Positions 38,842 through 48,275 of a stretch of DNA of 64,000 nucleotides are shown here, one piece after another. The position numbers were made by a program, and so were the translations under genes. The notes under the pieces are model-generated. The model was not told the DNA's origin, did no database searches, and saw only the letters and a program-made list of their open reading frames with translations. Source of the stretch: an uncultured Marinoscillum sp. (GTDB lineage: Bacteria; Bacteroidota; Bacteroidia; Cytophagales; MED-G16); assembly GCA_902529805.1 (NCBI GenBank), contig CABZXU010000006.1, positions 1 to 64,000 on the forward strand. Reading direction: 5' to 3'. How positions within the stretch are numbered: the stretch's first letter is position 1; each line of letters begins with the position of its first letter.

Positions 38842-41094
38842 TTATTCGTATTTTGCTAACCATTCAAGATGTAATTTTATTAATTCATCTCTTGGAACAT
38901 AATGTCCAGTTTCATAAACATAATGTTTTTTGTCTTTTTCAGGAGTTCCTAATAGTTTAAACATAGGAATTTGAGATGTTTCTAGTGGAAAAAAATGATC
39001 AAATTTACCATTTAACATTAAAACTGGTATTTTAATTCTTGAAGTATAATAGAATTTATCCACCTCCTTTTTACAAGTCTGAAATTCAATACCAGCTACA
39101 TATAATACTGAATTTTTAACTCTATCATCAATAGCTAACAATATGTTTGCAATTGATCCTCCCCAACTTATTCCATAATAAGATAAGCTATTAATATCCA
39201 TATCATCTCTTGATTGTATATAATCAATAGCTCTTTTATAATCTTTTCCCCATCTAATAACTGCATTTTTGTATTCATCAGTTTCATCTGGATAATCGCT
39301 TTTAATATTATCTCTTCTTTCAAATGTACTTTTATATATTGGGTGTATTAAAGCATACCCCTCTGATAATAGATAAGAAAATTGTTTCATTCTATTTTCT
39401 ATACCATTTTCAAAAGAATCAGTATTGATAGACCCTGAACCAGGAAAGAAAATAATAGGTTTATATGGTTTTTTAATGTTTTTGTCATAAAAAACATATC
39501 CTGGCAATCTTTCATTATTGTATGCAGCATCAATATAAAATTGATCAACTGCAAATGAAGAAAAACTATAATCAAGAGTTTTTTCTTCTTTATTTAATTC
39601 TGAAATATCATAATCATATTGTGATTTAAATATTTCAAATACATCATCAGAAACATTTTTCTCATTGAGAAAATCTCTTACTTTTACATAGTATTGATCA
39701 TTTGCAGTAATATCAGTTTTAAATTCACTTTCTAGGTTTTTAACTAATCTTAATCCATTTCCTAAACTTCTATCCATTGAATTTTGACCAAAGTAATCAT
39801 TAAAGTAATAAGGTTCATCATTGAAGCTTCCTCCTAAAATACCTTTTATTGAACTATCATCACTTAAAGAATTTACAATCCATTCTCTAACATTCCCTGC
39901 AATATCATATAAACCGTTAAAGTTTGAATTATCTTGAGAACCAACATTAATTAATTGATTTTGTGAAAAGTTGCTATTATACATAAATGAACTTGAACTG
40001 CTTAATGTTGCAGCAGTAGCCCACTGATAAACATTGGGTAAAGATAAATTCCTATAATTAGCATAAGCCATTGCTTCAAACCACGAAATGCCTGTAACAG
40101 GAAAATTTTCTTGTCCCTCTGGGTACATCCCGTAAGACCAATTTGAAGGACCTGGTTTTCCAAATTTTCCAACAAACTTTTTTATTTCATTTTCCATAAA
40201 TTTAGGATTATCATTATTTCCAGCTTCCCAATAAATAGGATTTTCATATCCTCCATCTTGAACAAATTCTAAAAACTCAACATTTGTTACCTCTAGTTTT
40301 GAAATTAAATAAGGACCTATTTGTATTGAAGAATAATGATCTAAACCAGGGAATGAAAGGCTTCTTTTAGCACCTAAAATAATTTTAAATTCATCTTTAT
40401 TGTAATCAATTGATGATGGTAAAGCATAAAGTCTACCTCGATTTAATATCCTATAATTTGATCTCTCAGTAAACTCATTGTCATTTGATTTAAATTTTAA
40501 ATTAAAACGAACATTAGGAACTCTTACTTTTGACACTGGTGATTTTCCTAGGTATATCCAGTTTTCAATAGAATCATTTAATAAATCCAAATAAACCTCA
40601 TAGTTTAGAGGACTAGTATTTATATTAACTTCTGTTGTTACTTTCTCGAAATAATTATCTAAAATAGGATTTGAAACTTTATTGTTTTTTAATAAACTAA
40701 TTTCATTGTAAACTTTTGAGTATTGATTATTTTCAAATGCATCAATAATTTCTGGAAGCTTTATTTCAAAGAGTTCGTCTTTCGATGTACTTTTATTATA
40801 GTAATAAACAAAAAACCCCCCAATTAGAATGGTAACACCAATATTTAGATATGATAAATATCCTTTATAATTAATTTTTTTTGTATTCTTCTGAGTATTT
40901 GTTTTTGTTATTGATATAACAAATTGATATGCTAATATACCAAAAAACCCTATTACTAATACTAATAAAGTATAATCAAGGATCTTAGAGTTGAATTGAT
41001 AATTATCAATTAAAAAACTTAAACCCTCTAGAATAGAAAATGAAAATGCAATGTACCCAATGACAAACTGTAAGTACTTATTTGAAAAATTCAT
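38842..41094 (-). CDS. Membrane-anchored SUMF1-domain / alpha-beta hydrolase fusion
   Basis: Numbered from the ATG at 41094 (750 residues). Three hydrophobic helices (about 10-30, 41-63, 82-99) resemble the membrane module placed before adenylate-cyclase or TPR regulators in this phylum. A short region around 181-245 (GKSPVSKVRVPNV) resembles a PEGA-type repeat. A SUMF1 domain follows (about 258-453: LEVTNVEFLEF, PVTGISWFEAMAYA, YDIAGNVREWIVN, GNGLRLV). It lacks the cysteines of formylglycine-generating enzyme. The C-terminus is a serine hydrolase with S643 in GISWGGS, D699 and H731. Substrate unknown. The order SUMF1 then hydrolase matches the tail of known serine/threonine-kinase fusions, but no kinase is present. 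Confidence 0.85.
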   Translation of the reverse strand: MNFSNKYLQFVIGYIAFSFSILEGLSFLIDNYQFNSKILDYTLLVLVIGFFGILAYQFVISITKTNTQKNTKKINYKGYLSYLNIGVTILIGGFFVYYYNKSTSKDELFEIKLPEIIDAFENNQYSKVYNEISLLKNNKVSNPILDNYFEKVTTEVNINTSPLNYEVYLDLLNDSIENWIYLGKSPVSKVRVPNVRFNLKFKSNDNEFTERSNYRILNRGRLYALPSSIDYNKDEFKIILGAKRSLSFPGLDHYSSIQIGPYLISKLEVTNVEFLEFVQDGGYENPIYWEAGNNDNPKFMENEIKKFVGKFGKPGPSNWSYGMYPEGQENFPVTGISWFEAMAYANYRNLSLPNVYQWATAATLSSSSSFMYNSNFSQNQLINVGSQDNSNFNGLYDIAGNVREWIVNSLSDDSSIKGILGGSFNDEPYYFNDYFGQNSMDRSLGNGLRLVKNLESEFKTDITANDQYYVKVRDFLNEKNVSDDVFEIFKSQYDYDISELNKEEKTLDYSFSSFAVDQFYIDAAYNNERLPGYVFYDKNIKKPYKPIIFFPGSGSINTDSFENGIENRMKQFSYLLSEGYALIHPIYKSTFERRDNIKSDYPDETDEYKNAVIRWGKDYKRAIDYIQSRDDMDINSLSYYGISWGGSIANILLAIDDRVKNSVLYVAGIEFQTCKKEVDKFYYTSRIKIPVLMLNGKFDHFFPLETSQIPMFKLLGTPEKDKKHYVYETGHYVPRDELIKLHLEWLAKYE

Positions 41095-41210
41095 TATCAA
41101 ACCTACATATAACTAATTATAATTAAAAGAATAAAATTAATTGAAATGATAAATTAGATTTATTTATCTATAATTTATCTAAATTTAAAATGATCTAATA
41201 CTCATAAAAT

Positions 41211-42005
41211 ATGATAAGGGTTTTAAAGCAAAGAATCACGAATCTTGCTAAAATATTATTACCATTTGAAATAAGGATTTTTTTAAGAAAACTTAACTGG
41301 AAAAGATTGTATTTTCAACAATATATTTTAAATAGAAAAAGATTCAATTATTACTGTCCAATAGCTAAAAGAGAATTTAAATTATTTATAAAAGTACGTA
41401 ATAATCTTCTTTCCCCATCAAATGGGGCTAATGCAAGACAAAGGTTGGTATGGCACTATTTAGAAAATAAATTAAATATTTTAGAGAAAAAGTTTACTTT
41501 GCTCCATATAGCACCGGAATTATCCTATTATGAAAAATTATCTAAGTGTAAAAACTTAACTTATGTAGCAGGAGATAAAATGGTATCTGGATATTCAAAT
41601 CAAAAGGGAATTATAAATATAGATTTAACTGATCTTAATTTTGAAACTAATTTTTTTGATCTTATAATTTGTAATCATGTTTTAGAACATATTCAAGATG
41701 ATAAAAAAGCTATTTTTGAAATGTTCAGAGTATTGAAAAAAGGAGGGAAGGCAGTCATAACAGTTCCAATCAATGAAAAACTAAATAGTACATATGAGGA
41801 TTCTTCTATAACAAAAGCTAGTGATAGAATCAAACATTTTGGCCAATGGGATCATGTAAGGTGGTATGGGTTAGACATAAAAGAAAGAATATCTAAAGTT
41901 GGATTTGATGTAGAAATGAATAGATATTCAAATAATTTTTCTAAAAAAGATTATATCAGATATGGTTTTTCAGATAGTTTAATAATTATAGCCAATAAAT
42001 CATAA
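41211..42005 (+). CDS. Class I SAM-dependent methyltransferase
   Basis: A 264-residue protein with a methyltransferase-11 core: TLLHIAPELSYYEKL (motif I variant), IINIDLTDLNFETNFFDLIICNHVLEHIQDD (motifs II and IV) and FRVLKKGGKAVITVP (motif V/VI). The basic N-terminus (about 1-60) with FNYYCPIAKREF resembles methyltransferases of glycan clusters that begin with a small pre-domain. No partner gene indicates its substrate. It ends two bases before the convergent GH32 stop. Confidence 0.82.
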   Translation: MIRVLKQRITNLAKILLPFEIRIFLRKLNWKRLYFQQYILNRKRFNYYCPIAKREFKLFIKVRNNLLSPSNGANARQRLVWHYLENKLNILEKKFTLLHIAPELSYYEKLSKCKNLTYVAGDKMVSGYSNQKGIINIDLTDLNFETNFFDLIICNHVLEHIQDDKKAIFEMFRVLKKGGKAVITVPINEKLNSTYEDSSITKASDRIKHFGQWDHVRWYGLDIKERISKVGFDVEMNRYSNNFSKKDYIRYGFSDSLIIIANKS

Positions 42006-42007
42006 TT

Positions 42008-43552
42008 CTACCAAATAGATTTTAGAATTTTATAATTTATAATGGAATTATTTAATCCACTAAATTCAACCACATCAAATTTAGAGTCATAAAAAAATAC
42101 ATCGGACATCACAAGTTCACCATCGTTTACAAATAGTTCAATTGAACTATTATCTAATAATAACTCTAATGATGATACTTTAGAATTAAACTTGGCTTTT
42201 TGTTTATTTATAAACCTTTTTCTAAAGGTTTCAACCTCTAAAGTTCTTTTTTTATCATTGAAATTTTTATCAGTTAGATAGTTTCCTCTATTTATTTCAA
42301 AAGTTTCAGATGAAAATTTTATTATTAAATTTTCTGAGTTATTTTTTAGATTAATCTCGAATGAATCTGTTGAAATTTCAGTAAGAAGAATTCTATTTAA
42401 GTTTTCATCAAGTTTTAATTCATCAACAATTTTACCTTTATATGATTCTGATTCTATCTTTTGAAGATCTATCGAACTAAATTTTAACCTATACTTATCA
42501 GAATTTTTAATTAAAGTAATATCCCTAGGTATTGTCATTGCGCTTCTCCATTTTGATGTTGGTACCATTTGACCATACTTCCAATTACTCATCCAACCAA
42601 TAAATTTTCTAGATTTTAAATTATCTGATGTATTATTCCAAGTTACCCCAGCATAATTATCACTTCCATAGTCAATCCATATAGACTTTTCATCTCCTAA
42701 AAAATTATCATCTACAATAAAATCTTTACCATTAAAATCCCCTATAAAATATTGAGTTCCACTGCCTCCATTTGGTGAACTTTTATTTATACTAACAAAA
42801 AGAACCCATTTTTTATTTCCTTCTTCATCTACCAATGGAAACAAGTCAGGACATTCCCAAACGCCATTCATTTCACCTATCCCAGTAAACTCTGATATAA
42901 ATTCCCAATCTATCAGGTTTTCAGATGAATAAAATATTATTCTATCTCTAGCTGCTAGAGTTATAAACCACTTTTTATATTCTTCTGACCAAGTTACTTT
43001 AGGATCTCTGTAATCTCTAAACCCAGGATTGTCAATTATAGGATTTTTATCATATTTTATCCATGTTTTTCCTAAATCTTGACTATATGCAATATGTTGA
43101 GTCTCAACGTGTATGTATCTATCTTCTTTTGTTTCATTCCACATCCTTTCTAAAAACATATCATGATTTGTATAAAAAGCTAATATAGGAGGATTATTTC
43201 CATCTCCTAATCCAGATTTATTATTTTTATCAACTATAGCTGATCCAGAGAAAATATAGTTATTTCCATCAGGATAAATCGCAATTGGTTTATTTTCCCA
43301 ATGTATTAAATCTTTTGAAATTGCATGAGCCCAGTGCATTGGCCCCCAAACATTATCATCAGGGTAATGTTGATAAAATAAATGATAATTTCCATTAAGG
43401 TAAAACATTCCATTTGGATCATTCATCCAACCAGAGGGAGGAGAAAAATGAAATTGAGGTCTGTACTTTTCTTTGTAGGAATTTTGAATATCATTTTCAA
43501 CTGCATTACAAGAAGAAAATAATACAATTAAAATAATTATAAAATTTTTCAT
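42008..43552 (-). CDS. GH32 fructan hydrolase (levanase/invertase type), lipoprotein
   Basis: A 514-residue glycoside hydrolase family 32 enzyme with lipobox cysteine C15 (LFSSC). All three catalytic acids are visible: nucleophile D45 in WMNDPNG, the transition-state Asp in YRDPKV (D183) and the acid/base E233 in WECPDLF. A C-terminal beta-sandwich (about 365-514) completes the fold. It should release fructose from levan, inulin or sucrose at the cell surface. No fructokinase or SusCD pair is adjacent. An imperfect promoter-like TATATTTGA lies upstream (43575-43582) without a clear TTTG box. Confidence 0.93.
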   Translation of the reverse strand: MKNFIIILIVLFSSCNAVENDIQNSYKEKYRPQFHFSPPSGWMNDPNGMFYLNGNYHLFYQHYPDDNVWGPMHWAHAISKDLIHWENKPIAIYPDGNNYIFSGSAIVDKNNKSGLGDGNNPPILAFYTNHDMFLERMWNETKEDRYIHVETQHIAYSQDLGKTWIKYDKNPIIDNPGFRDYRDPKVTWSEEYKKWFITLAARDRIIFYSSENLIDWEFISEFTGIGEMNGVWECPDLFPLVDEEGNKKWVLFVSINKSSPNGGSGTQYFIGDFNGKDFIVDDNFLGDEKSIWIDYGSDNYAGVTWNNTSDNLKSRKFIGWMSNWKYGQMVPTSKWRSAMTIPRDITLIKNSDKYRLKFSSIDLQKIESESYKGKIVDELKLDENLNRILLTEISTDSFEINLKNNSENLIIKFSSETFEINRGNYLTDKNFNDKKRTLEVETFRKRFINKQKAKFNSKVSSLELLLDNSSIELFVNDGELVMSDVFFYDSKFDVVEFSGLNNSIINYKILKSIW

Positions 43553-43592
43553 TTTTTTTAGGGTTATGTTTATTCAAATATACTAAGCAACT

Positions 43593-43627
43593 AAAAAAAA
43601 AACCTATCTAATTAGATAGGTTTTTTT
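43593..43627 (-). terminator. Intrinsic terminator after the 154-residue lipoprotein gene
   Basis: A perfect palindrome with core CCTATCTAATTAGATAGG is flanked by A and T runs. On the minus strand the hairpin is followed by ten T residues, placing it 20 bases after the stop at 43648 and before the GH32 gene, so the two genes are separate transcripts. Confidence 0.85.
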
Positions 43628-43647
43628 AATTTATTCTATTTCAATGA

Positions 43648-44112
43648 TTATGGTAAACAAGTTACACTAGGAAGTGCATCAGTTGTTTTTGTATAAGTTA
43701 TTGATTCTGTAAAAGTTGGATGTGTTATTTTCACAATCATTGTATTTCCATTAACTACCATCAAAACATTTTCATCTGCCATAGTAGTACTACCATAAAT
43801 AATATCCATGTGAAGGCTATCTCCTTTATTGACCAACATTCTGTTAGTATAACTATACCCATCACAATCTGTATGGGTTCCAGTGGCTGTACTCCATGTA
43901 CAACAATTAGAATCTGAATCATCAACTATATAGTCATGAATTTTATCCATATCAATATGTAACCACTCTGTTGTATCTGCTTCTGTAAATTTCCATTTTG
44001 TATCTGCATGAGTCAACATAAAGCTATCTTTTGCTGCATCATCATCATCTTCACAACTTATTAAAAATAATAAGCCAAGAATTGGGAATAAATAGTAAAT
44101 TATATTTTTCAT
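43648..44112 (-). CDS. Small lipoprotein of unknown function
   Basis: A 154-residue protein with a lipoprotein signal ending LFLISC followed by an acidic EDDDD run, which in Bacteroidota often promotes surface export. The mature part is rich in Thr, Asp and Cys (NCCTWSTATGTHTDCDG, and a final VTCLP), with four cysteines that could form disulfides, and a strand-rich pattern. No family is recognised. It has its own terminator at 43593-43627. Confidence 0.7.
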   Translation of the reverse strand: MKNIIYYLFPILGLLFLISCEDDDDAAKDSFMLTHADTKWKFTEADTTEWLHIDMDKIHDYIVDDSDSNCCTWSTATGTHTDCDGYSYTNRMLVNKGDSLHMDIIYGSTTMADENVLMVVNGNTMIVKITHPTFTESITYTKTTDALPSVTCLP

Positions 44113-44235
44113 AATATTTTAATTTATAATTAAATTATATACAAAATTACTAAAATTTAATAAATTATGATTTTTAGCACTCATTTTGAGGTTAATTTAT
44201 CATTTTTGTTGCATGTTTAATTTAAAAGTTTATTT

Positions 44236-44790
44236 ATGAAAAAAAAATATTTTATTATCATCCAATTACTTGTAAGCTTTAGTTTATTTGCTCAAACAAA
44301 ATCAATAAATACCGAAACCAGTAAAATAAAATGGACTGGTAGAGAAATAACTACTAAAATACATTATGGTTCTTTAAAATTTTTAGATGGAAATATTTCA
44401 ATATCAGAAAATGAGGTCAAAGGAAAAGTTATAGTTGATATGGAATCTTTAAATGTAGAAGATTTAAGTGGTGGATCTAAACAAAGACTAGAAGGTCATT
44501 TAAAGTCAGATGACTTTTTTTCTGTAGATAAACATAAAACTGCTAAACTTGAAATAGTTTCTTCTGAAAAGAAAGGTGAAGTTTTTATGGTAGATGGAAC
44601 ACTCACAATTAAAGATATTACTCATCCTATTAAATTTAATCTTGATATTGAGAGCAATAAAGTAACTACCAAATTAGCATTTGATAGATCAAAATATAAT
44701 GTAAAATTTAGATCAGGTAATTTTTTTGAAAATTTAGGAGATAAGTTGATTTTAGATGATATAGATTTAGAAGTAGAATTATACTTTTAA
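44236..44790 (+). CDS. YceI-family periplasmic protein
   Basis: A 184-residue protein with a cleavable signal peptide ending near FSLFAQ. The mature domain is the YceI lipocalin-like barrel: SKIKWTGREI, HYGSLKFLDGNIS, VDMESLNVED, HLKSDDFFSVDKHKTAKLEI and GTLTIKDITHPIKFNL. YceI proteins bind polyisoprenoids in the periplasm; the exact ligand is unknown. It ends with a TTAA shared with the convergent gene. Confidence 0.93.
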   Translation: MKKKYFIIIQLLVSFSLFAQTKSINTETSKIKWTGREITTKIHYGSLKFLDGNISISENEVKGKVIVDMESLNVEDLSGGSKQRLEGHLKSDDFFSVDKHKTAKLEIVSSEKKGEVFMVDGTLTIKDITHPIKFNLDIESNKVTTKLAFDRSKYNVKFRSGNFFENLGDKLILDDIDLEVELYF

Positions 44791-45206
44791 ATAAATTTAT
44801 CCTCTAAAAACAATGCTTTTTGTTTAGATAGTTTTTTAAAAAACTTATGATCAGATTCATTTTTTACTTTCAGTTTTAAAAAAAAATGATCATATGAAAT
44901 TGTATAATTTATTTCATTAATTTTAAATAAGACTAATTTATAGTAAGGTATTGATAAACAATAGGTTTCTAATTTTGAATTAATAAATAAAATAACACCT
45001 TTTGGCCTTAATTCAATATTACATCTATTTAATGTAAAATCATTTTTAAGAATATCATATATTGTATTATCACTTTTTTTAATTAATAAATTTTGAGATC
45101 CAACTCCATTTAATTTTATTTTATCGATTATACTATATTCTTTTCCTACTAGATTTATGATTTGCTTTTCAATTTCAGGATTTTTATGTGTGATATTATT
45201 TAACAT
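44787..45206 (-). CDS. Hypothetical protein
   Basis: A 139-residue cytosolic protein without signal or membrane segment. A helical N-terminus (MLNNITHKNPEIEKQIINLVGKEYSIIDKIKLN) is followed by strand-rich sequence and a Lys-rich tail. I do not recognise the family. It is divergent from the TIGR02757 gene with only 18 bases between the two ATG codons, so their control regions must overlap. Confidence 0.65.
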   Translation of the reverse strand: MLNNITHKNPEIEKQIINLVGKEYSIIDKIKLNGVGSQNLLIKKSDNTIYDILKNDFTLNRCNIELRPKGVILFINSKLETYCLSIPYYKLVLFKINEINYTISYDHFFLKLKVKNESDHKFFKKLSKQKALFLEDKFI

Positions 45207-45224
45207 TTCTTGTAATATAATTAT

Positions 45225-45998
45225 ATGAAACGATTCAATTCAGAAAAAGATTTAAAAGAATTTTTAGAAGAAAAATATTTAAAGTACAACAATAAAAATT
45301 TTATTGAATTTGACCCAATAAAAATACCGCACTCTTTCACAAAAAAAGAAGATATAGAAATTTCTGCATTTTTAACTTCAATAATTTCTTGGGGAAACAG
45401 AAAAATGATAATTAAAAATGCTGAAGAACTTATGATAAAAATGCATTCATCTCCATATGATTTTATAATTAACTCAAATCAAAAAGATATAGAATCAATT
45501 GATTTTTGTCATAGAACATTTAATTCTATTGACTTACATTTTTTTATAAAATCATTAAAAAATATATACAAAAACCATGGTGGTCTTGAAAAAATATTTT
45601 CTGTTAATTATGATGATAAATGGTTATTTAAAAATATAAAAAATTTAAAAGAAATTTTTTTTTCAATTGATCACCCAATTAGAACCAAAAAACATATATC
45701 AGATCCATCTAAAGGCTCTGCATGTAAAAGAATAAATATGTTTTTAAGATGGATGGTAAGAAAAGATACCCATGGTATTGATTTTGGTATTTGGAACAAA
45801 ATAAGTCCATCGAAGTTATCTTGTCCATTAGATACACATACCAATAGAATAGGAAGGAAATTAGGTTTAATAAAAAGAAAACAAAACGATATAAAAACAT
45901 TAAAAGAGCTGGATGTTAAATTAAGAAAATTTGATGAAAAGGATCCAGTAAAATACGATTATGCCTTATTTAGTATTGGAATAAATGATGATATTTAA
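45225..45998 (+). CDS. TIGR02757-family protein (endonuclease-III-like fold)
   Basis: A 257-residue protein matching the TIGR02757 family, which is found mainly in Bacteroidota and related to helix-hairpin-helix DNA glycosylases. Recognisable blocks are PHSFTKKEDIEISAFLTSIISWGNRKMI, GSACKRINMFLRWMVRKD, SPSKLSCPLDTHTNRIGRKLGL and DPVKYDYALFSIGI. The PLDTHT motif stands where glycosylases have their catalytic Asp. Activity has not, to my knowledge, been settled. Its stop is shared (TTAA) with the convergent glycine-tailed gene. Confidence 0.9.
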   Translation: MKRFNSEKDLKEFLEEKYLKYNNKNFIEFDPIKIPHSFTKKEDIEISAFLTSIISWGNRKMIIKNAEELMIKMHSSPYDFIINSNQKDIESIDFCHRTFNSIDLHFFIKSLKNIYKNHGGLEKIFSVNYDDKWLFKNIKNLKEIFFSIDHPIRTKKHISDPSKGSACKRINMFLRWMVRKDTHGIDFGIWNKISPSKLSCPLDTHTNRIGRKLGLIKRKQNDIKTLKELDVKLRKFDEKDPVKYDYALFSIGINDDI

Positions 45999-46633
45999 CC
46001 ACCACCGTCACCGCCACCGGCGTCACCACCACCACCACCAACATCACCACCTCCCATTGCACCATACATAACAGCATCACCACCTGTATTATGGTTAACA
46101 TATGAATTAACAGCAATATTATATACATCACTCATTGAATCAACATCTTTTAAGTCATGATTTCTAAAAATAAAGTCTTCTAAATCATTGTTTGAGTTGT
46201 TAATTTTTACAGCATTTTTTTTATTGTAGGCAATAACTTTCCCATCATAAATAACAAGTTTTGGATAAACGCTTGTGTACCATTTTTTATATGGGAACTT
46301 TTTCTTAAAAACTTCTTCGCATGATTCTAATTCTAAAGAAATTATTTCAAATGATTTATTAATAAAATAAATATGATTCTTAAATATCAATACATTTGAT
46401 GAACTATATAATTTTTTATTAATCCAAAAATAATCTCCACTTTCAAGGTGTAATAATGAACTATATATGTATCCCATTCCCCATTTTGACATAGTATAAA
46501 GAAACAAATATTTACCAACTCTATATGTTCCTAAAATATTTTTATCTAGTTCTTTTTTCCAAATTGTTTTCTTTTCTTTAGAATCAAATAACGATAGTAT
46601 TTTTTTCTCTGAAATAATCACTACTTTATTCAT
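45995..46633 (-). CDS. Glycine-tailed protein of unknown function
   Basis: A 212-residue protein with no signal peptide. Residues 1-165 have repeated strand pairs (VVIISEKKILSLFDSKEKKTIWKKEL, VLIFKNHIYFINKSFEIISLEL, KLVIYDGKVIAYNKKNAVKI) that look like blades of an incomplete PQQ/WD-type propeller. The last 30 residues are almost only Gly, Asp, Ala and Val (GGDVGGGGGDAGGGDGGG). The matching DNA is abruptly GC-rich. The gene overlaps the end of the DUF885 gene by eight bases and is the last of a four-gene operon. No family recognised; the propeller idea is a guess. Confidence 0.7.
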   Translation of the reverse strand: MNKVVIISEKKILSLFDSKEKKTIWKKELDKNILGTYRVGKYLFLYTMSKWGMGYIYSSLLHLESGDYFWINKKLYSSSNVLIFKNHIYFINKSFEIISLELESCEEVFKKKFPYKKWYTSVYPKLVIYDGKVIAYNKKNAVKINNSNNDLEDFIFRNHDLKDVDSMSDVYNIAVNSYVNHNTGGDAVMYGAMGGGDVGGGGGDAGGGDGGG

Positions 46634-48275
46634 AATTTTTTGGTTTATTTCCTGTCATTTCCCAACGTACTAATTCTACAGGAATATTTCCTGTATCGTT
46701 GAACGCATCAAAAAAGTTTTTTAATGAAAAAATTTTTCCTTCTTTTTCTAATTTTTCAGCGTATTCAGTCATGATTCTCTCAATAAGATACTTGCCTGTA
46801 ATATAAGAGGTTCCATATCCGGGTTGTCTTAAATAAAGATGTTGTTCAAACTGTAAAAGATGAGGTTCTCTATTCATCCAACCTCTAGGTGTCCATTTTA
46901 CATGTACGTTACCAGCTTCAGCCATTGTCATTTCATTAGCATGGGCATATAAAGATCCTAATCCCCTCGCAGCTCTTTGGGCAATCATTATCCATACAAT
47001 CTCTTTTGATCTAGGAGAATCCTCATATAACCCCGCATGCATAAACATTTCTTCAGCTCCTGTAGCATAACCTTCGTTTTTTGAGTCAAAAATATTATAT
47101 AAAAGAGCTTCTCGTCTAATTGGACTCTTATGAGGTTCGTCTCTCATCGTTGCAAGATCAAACCAATGAACAAAATGAGAATACAATGGAAGCGGATCAA
47201 GATGAAGACCTATATTAAAAAAGTTTCTAGTTTCTTTTGGTACAAATTTACCCATATGTTCCCTTAATGCTGGCTCCATATTATCTTTTACAGTCATAAT
47301 ATCTTTTTCCTTTAAAAACTTCATAAATCTTTTCACTCCGTTTTCTGTTAGTTTTTTAAATTCTTCGGGGTTATCTGCAGCAATCAATTCTGGTAAATTT
47401 CTATTATTATGTTCTTCTAATTTTAAAGAAGCCCATGCTCTATCTAATTCTCTCTGTAATAGTCTAACCTCATCTTCCCAAGTTAAAGGTACTAAATGAA
47501 CATTTTGTTGGTACCAAGTATAATTATCTTTACCAATACCAGAAGGACCTGTTTTATTTTTTGATTCGTTTTCTAACCATTCTATAAAATTTTGAGTGGC
47601 AATTTTAGATTCTTCAATTGCTACACTTATATTATCATCTCTTTTTAAATTCAATTTAGACTTGATAGTATTCAGATTATTATATTGTTTTCTAAAATTT
47701 TCAATTCCCGCAACCCATAAATCTTTAGCATTTCCTTTTAAATTATCTCTTGCTTGTATTAAAAAAGATGGAATACTCATCATTTCATGTAGAAATTTTT
47801 TCTTAGAATCTCCATTTAATGGAAGATCATACATCCAAAATTCTAAAACTCCATGATTAGTTGGTCCTTCATGTGCAGGAACATCGCTTTGATTCATCCA
47901 AATAGTTTGATAAAATGCAGGATCTCTTTCCCATGGTTTTAAAATAGAATAGTTAAATTCATAACCACTCATTTCAGCTTTAATTATATACCAATCAATT
48001 TGATCACTTATGCTCCAACTGCTAATGTCAAAATTGTAAAGTTTATTTTTTAGATTTAAAAAATTATCTTGATCTTCTTTAAATCTTTTTTTTGTATAAT
48101 CAGGAGCACCATTTAAAAGAGGAGGTTTTTCAAATTCTCTCCAATCATAAAATAAATTAACTAATTCTTCGTATTTGGAAAATTTTTCATCTACTGAATC
48201 AGCATTTTTTTCAGTTTTAGGGTTATTACTAGCATTACAGCTAATAAGAAATAGAAATATTAATAATTTTTTCAT
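46626..48275 (-). CDS. DUF885-family lipoprotein
   Basis: A 549-residue protein with lipobox LFLISC. The DUF885 fold is indicated by AYANEMTMAEA-like sequence (SLYAHANEMTMAEAGN), EEMFMHAGLYED, RQPGYGTSYITGKYLIERIM and the C-terminal IPVELVRWEM. DUF885 proteins resemble zinc carboxypeptidase-like M32/M3 helices but a classical HExxH is not visible, so I do not claim a peptidase. It lies between a cupin gene (one-base overlap) and the glycine-tailed gene, in an operon that starts with an NTF2-like lipoprotein. Confidence 0.87.
   Translation of the reverse strand: MKKLLIFLFLISCNASNNPKTEKNADSVDEKFSKYEELVNLFYDWREFEKPPLLNGAPDYTKKRFKEDQDNFLNLKNKLYNFDISSWSISDQIDWYIIKAEMSGYEFNYSILKPWERDPAFYQTIWMNQSDVPAHEGPTNHGVLEFWMYDLPLNGDSKKKFLHEMMSIPSFLIQARDNLKGNAKDLWVAGIENFRKQYNNLNTIKSKLNLKRDDNISVAIEESKIATQNFIEWLENESKNKTGPSGIGKDNYTWYQQNVHLVPLTWEDEVRLLQRELDRAWASLKLEEHNNRNLPELIAADNPEEFKKLTENGVKRFMKFLKEKDIMTVKDNMEPALREHMGKFVPKETRNFFNIGLHLDPLPLYSHFVHWFDLATMRDEPHKSPIRREALLYNIFDSKNEGYATGAEEMFMHAGLYEDSPRSKEIVWIMIAQRAARGLGSLYAHANEMTMAEAGNVHVKWTPRGWMNREPHLLQFEQHLYLRQPGYGTSYITGKYLIERIMTEYAEKLEKEGKIFSLKNFFDAFNDTGNIPVELVRWEMTGNKPKNYE

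Noticed and set aside
38842..41094. SUMF1 protein as formylglycine-generating enzyme for the sulfatase
   Set aside because: The catalytic cysteines of FGE are absent from its C-terminal motif.
47596..47856. Open frame of 86 codons on the plus strand inside the DUF885 gene
   Set aside because: Fully antisense to a gene with strong family motifs, no start context and no family match.
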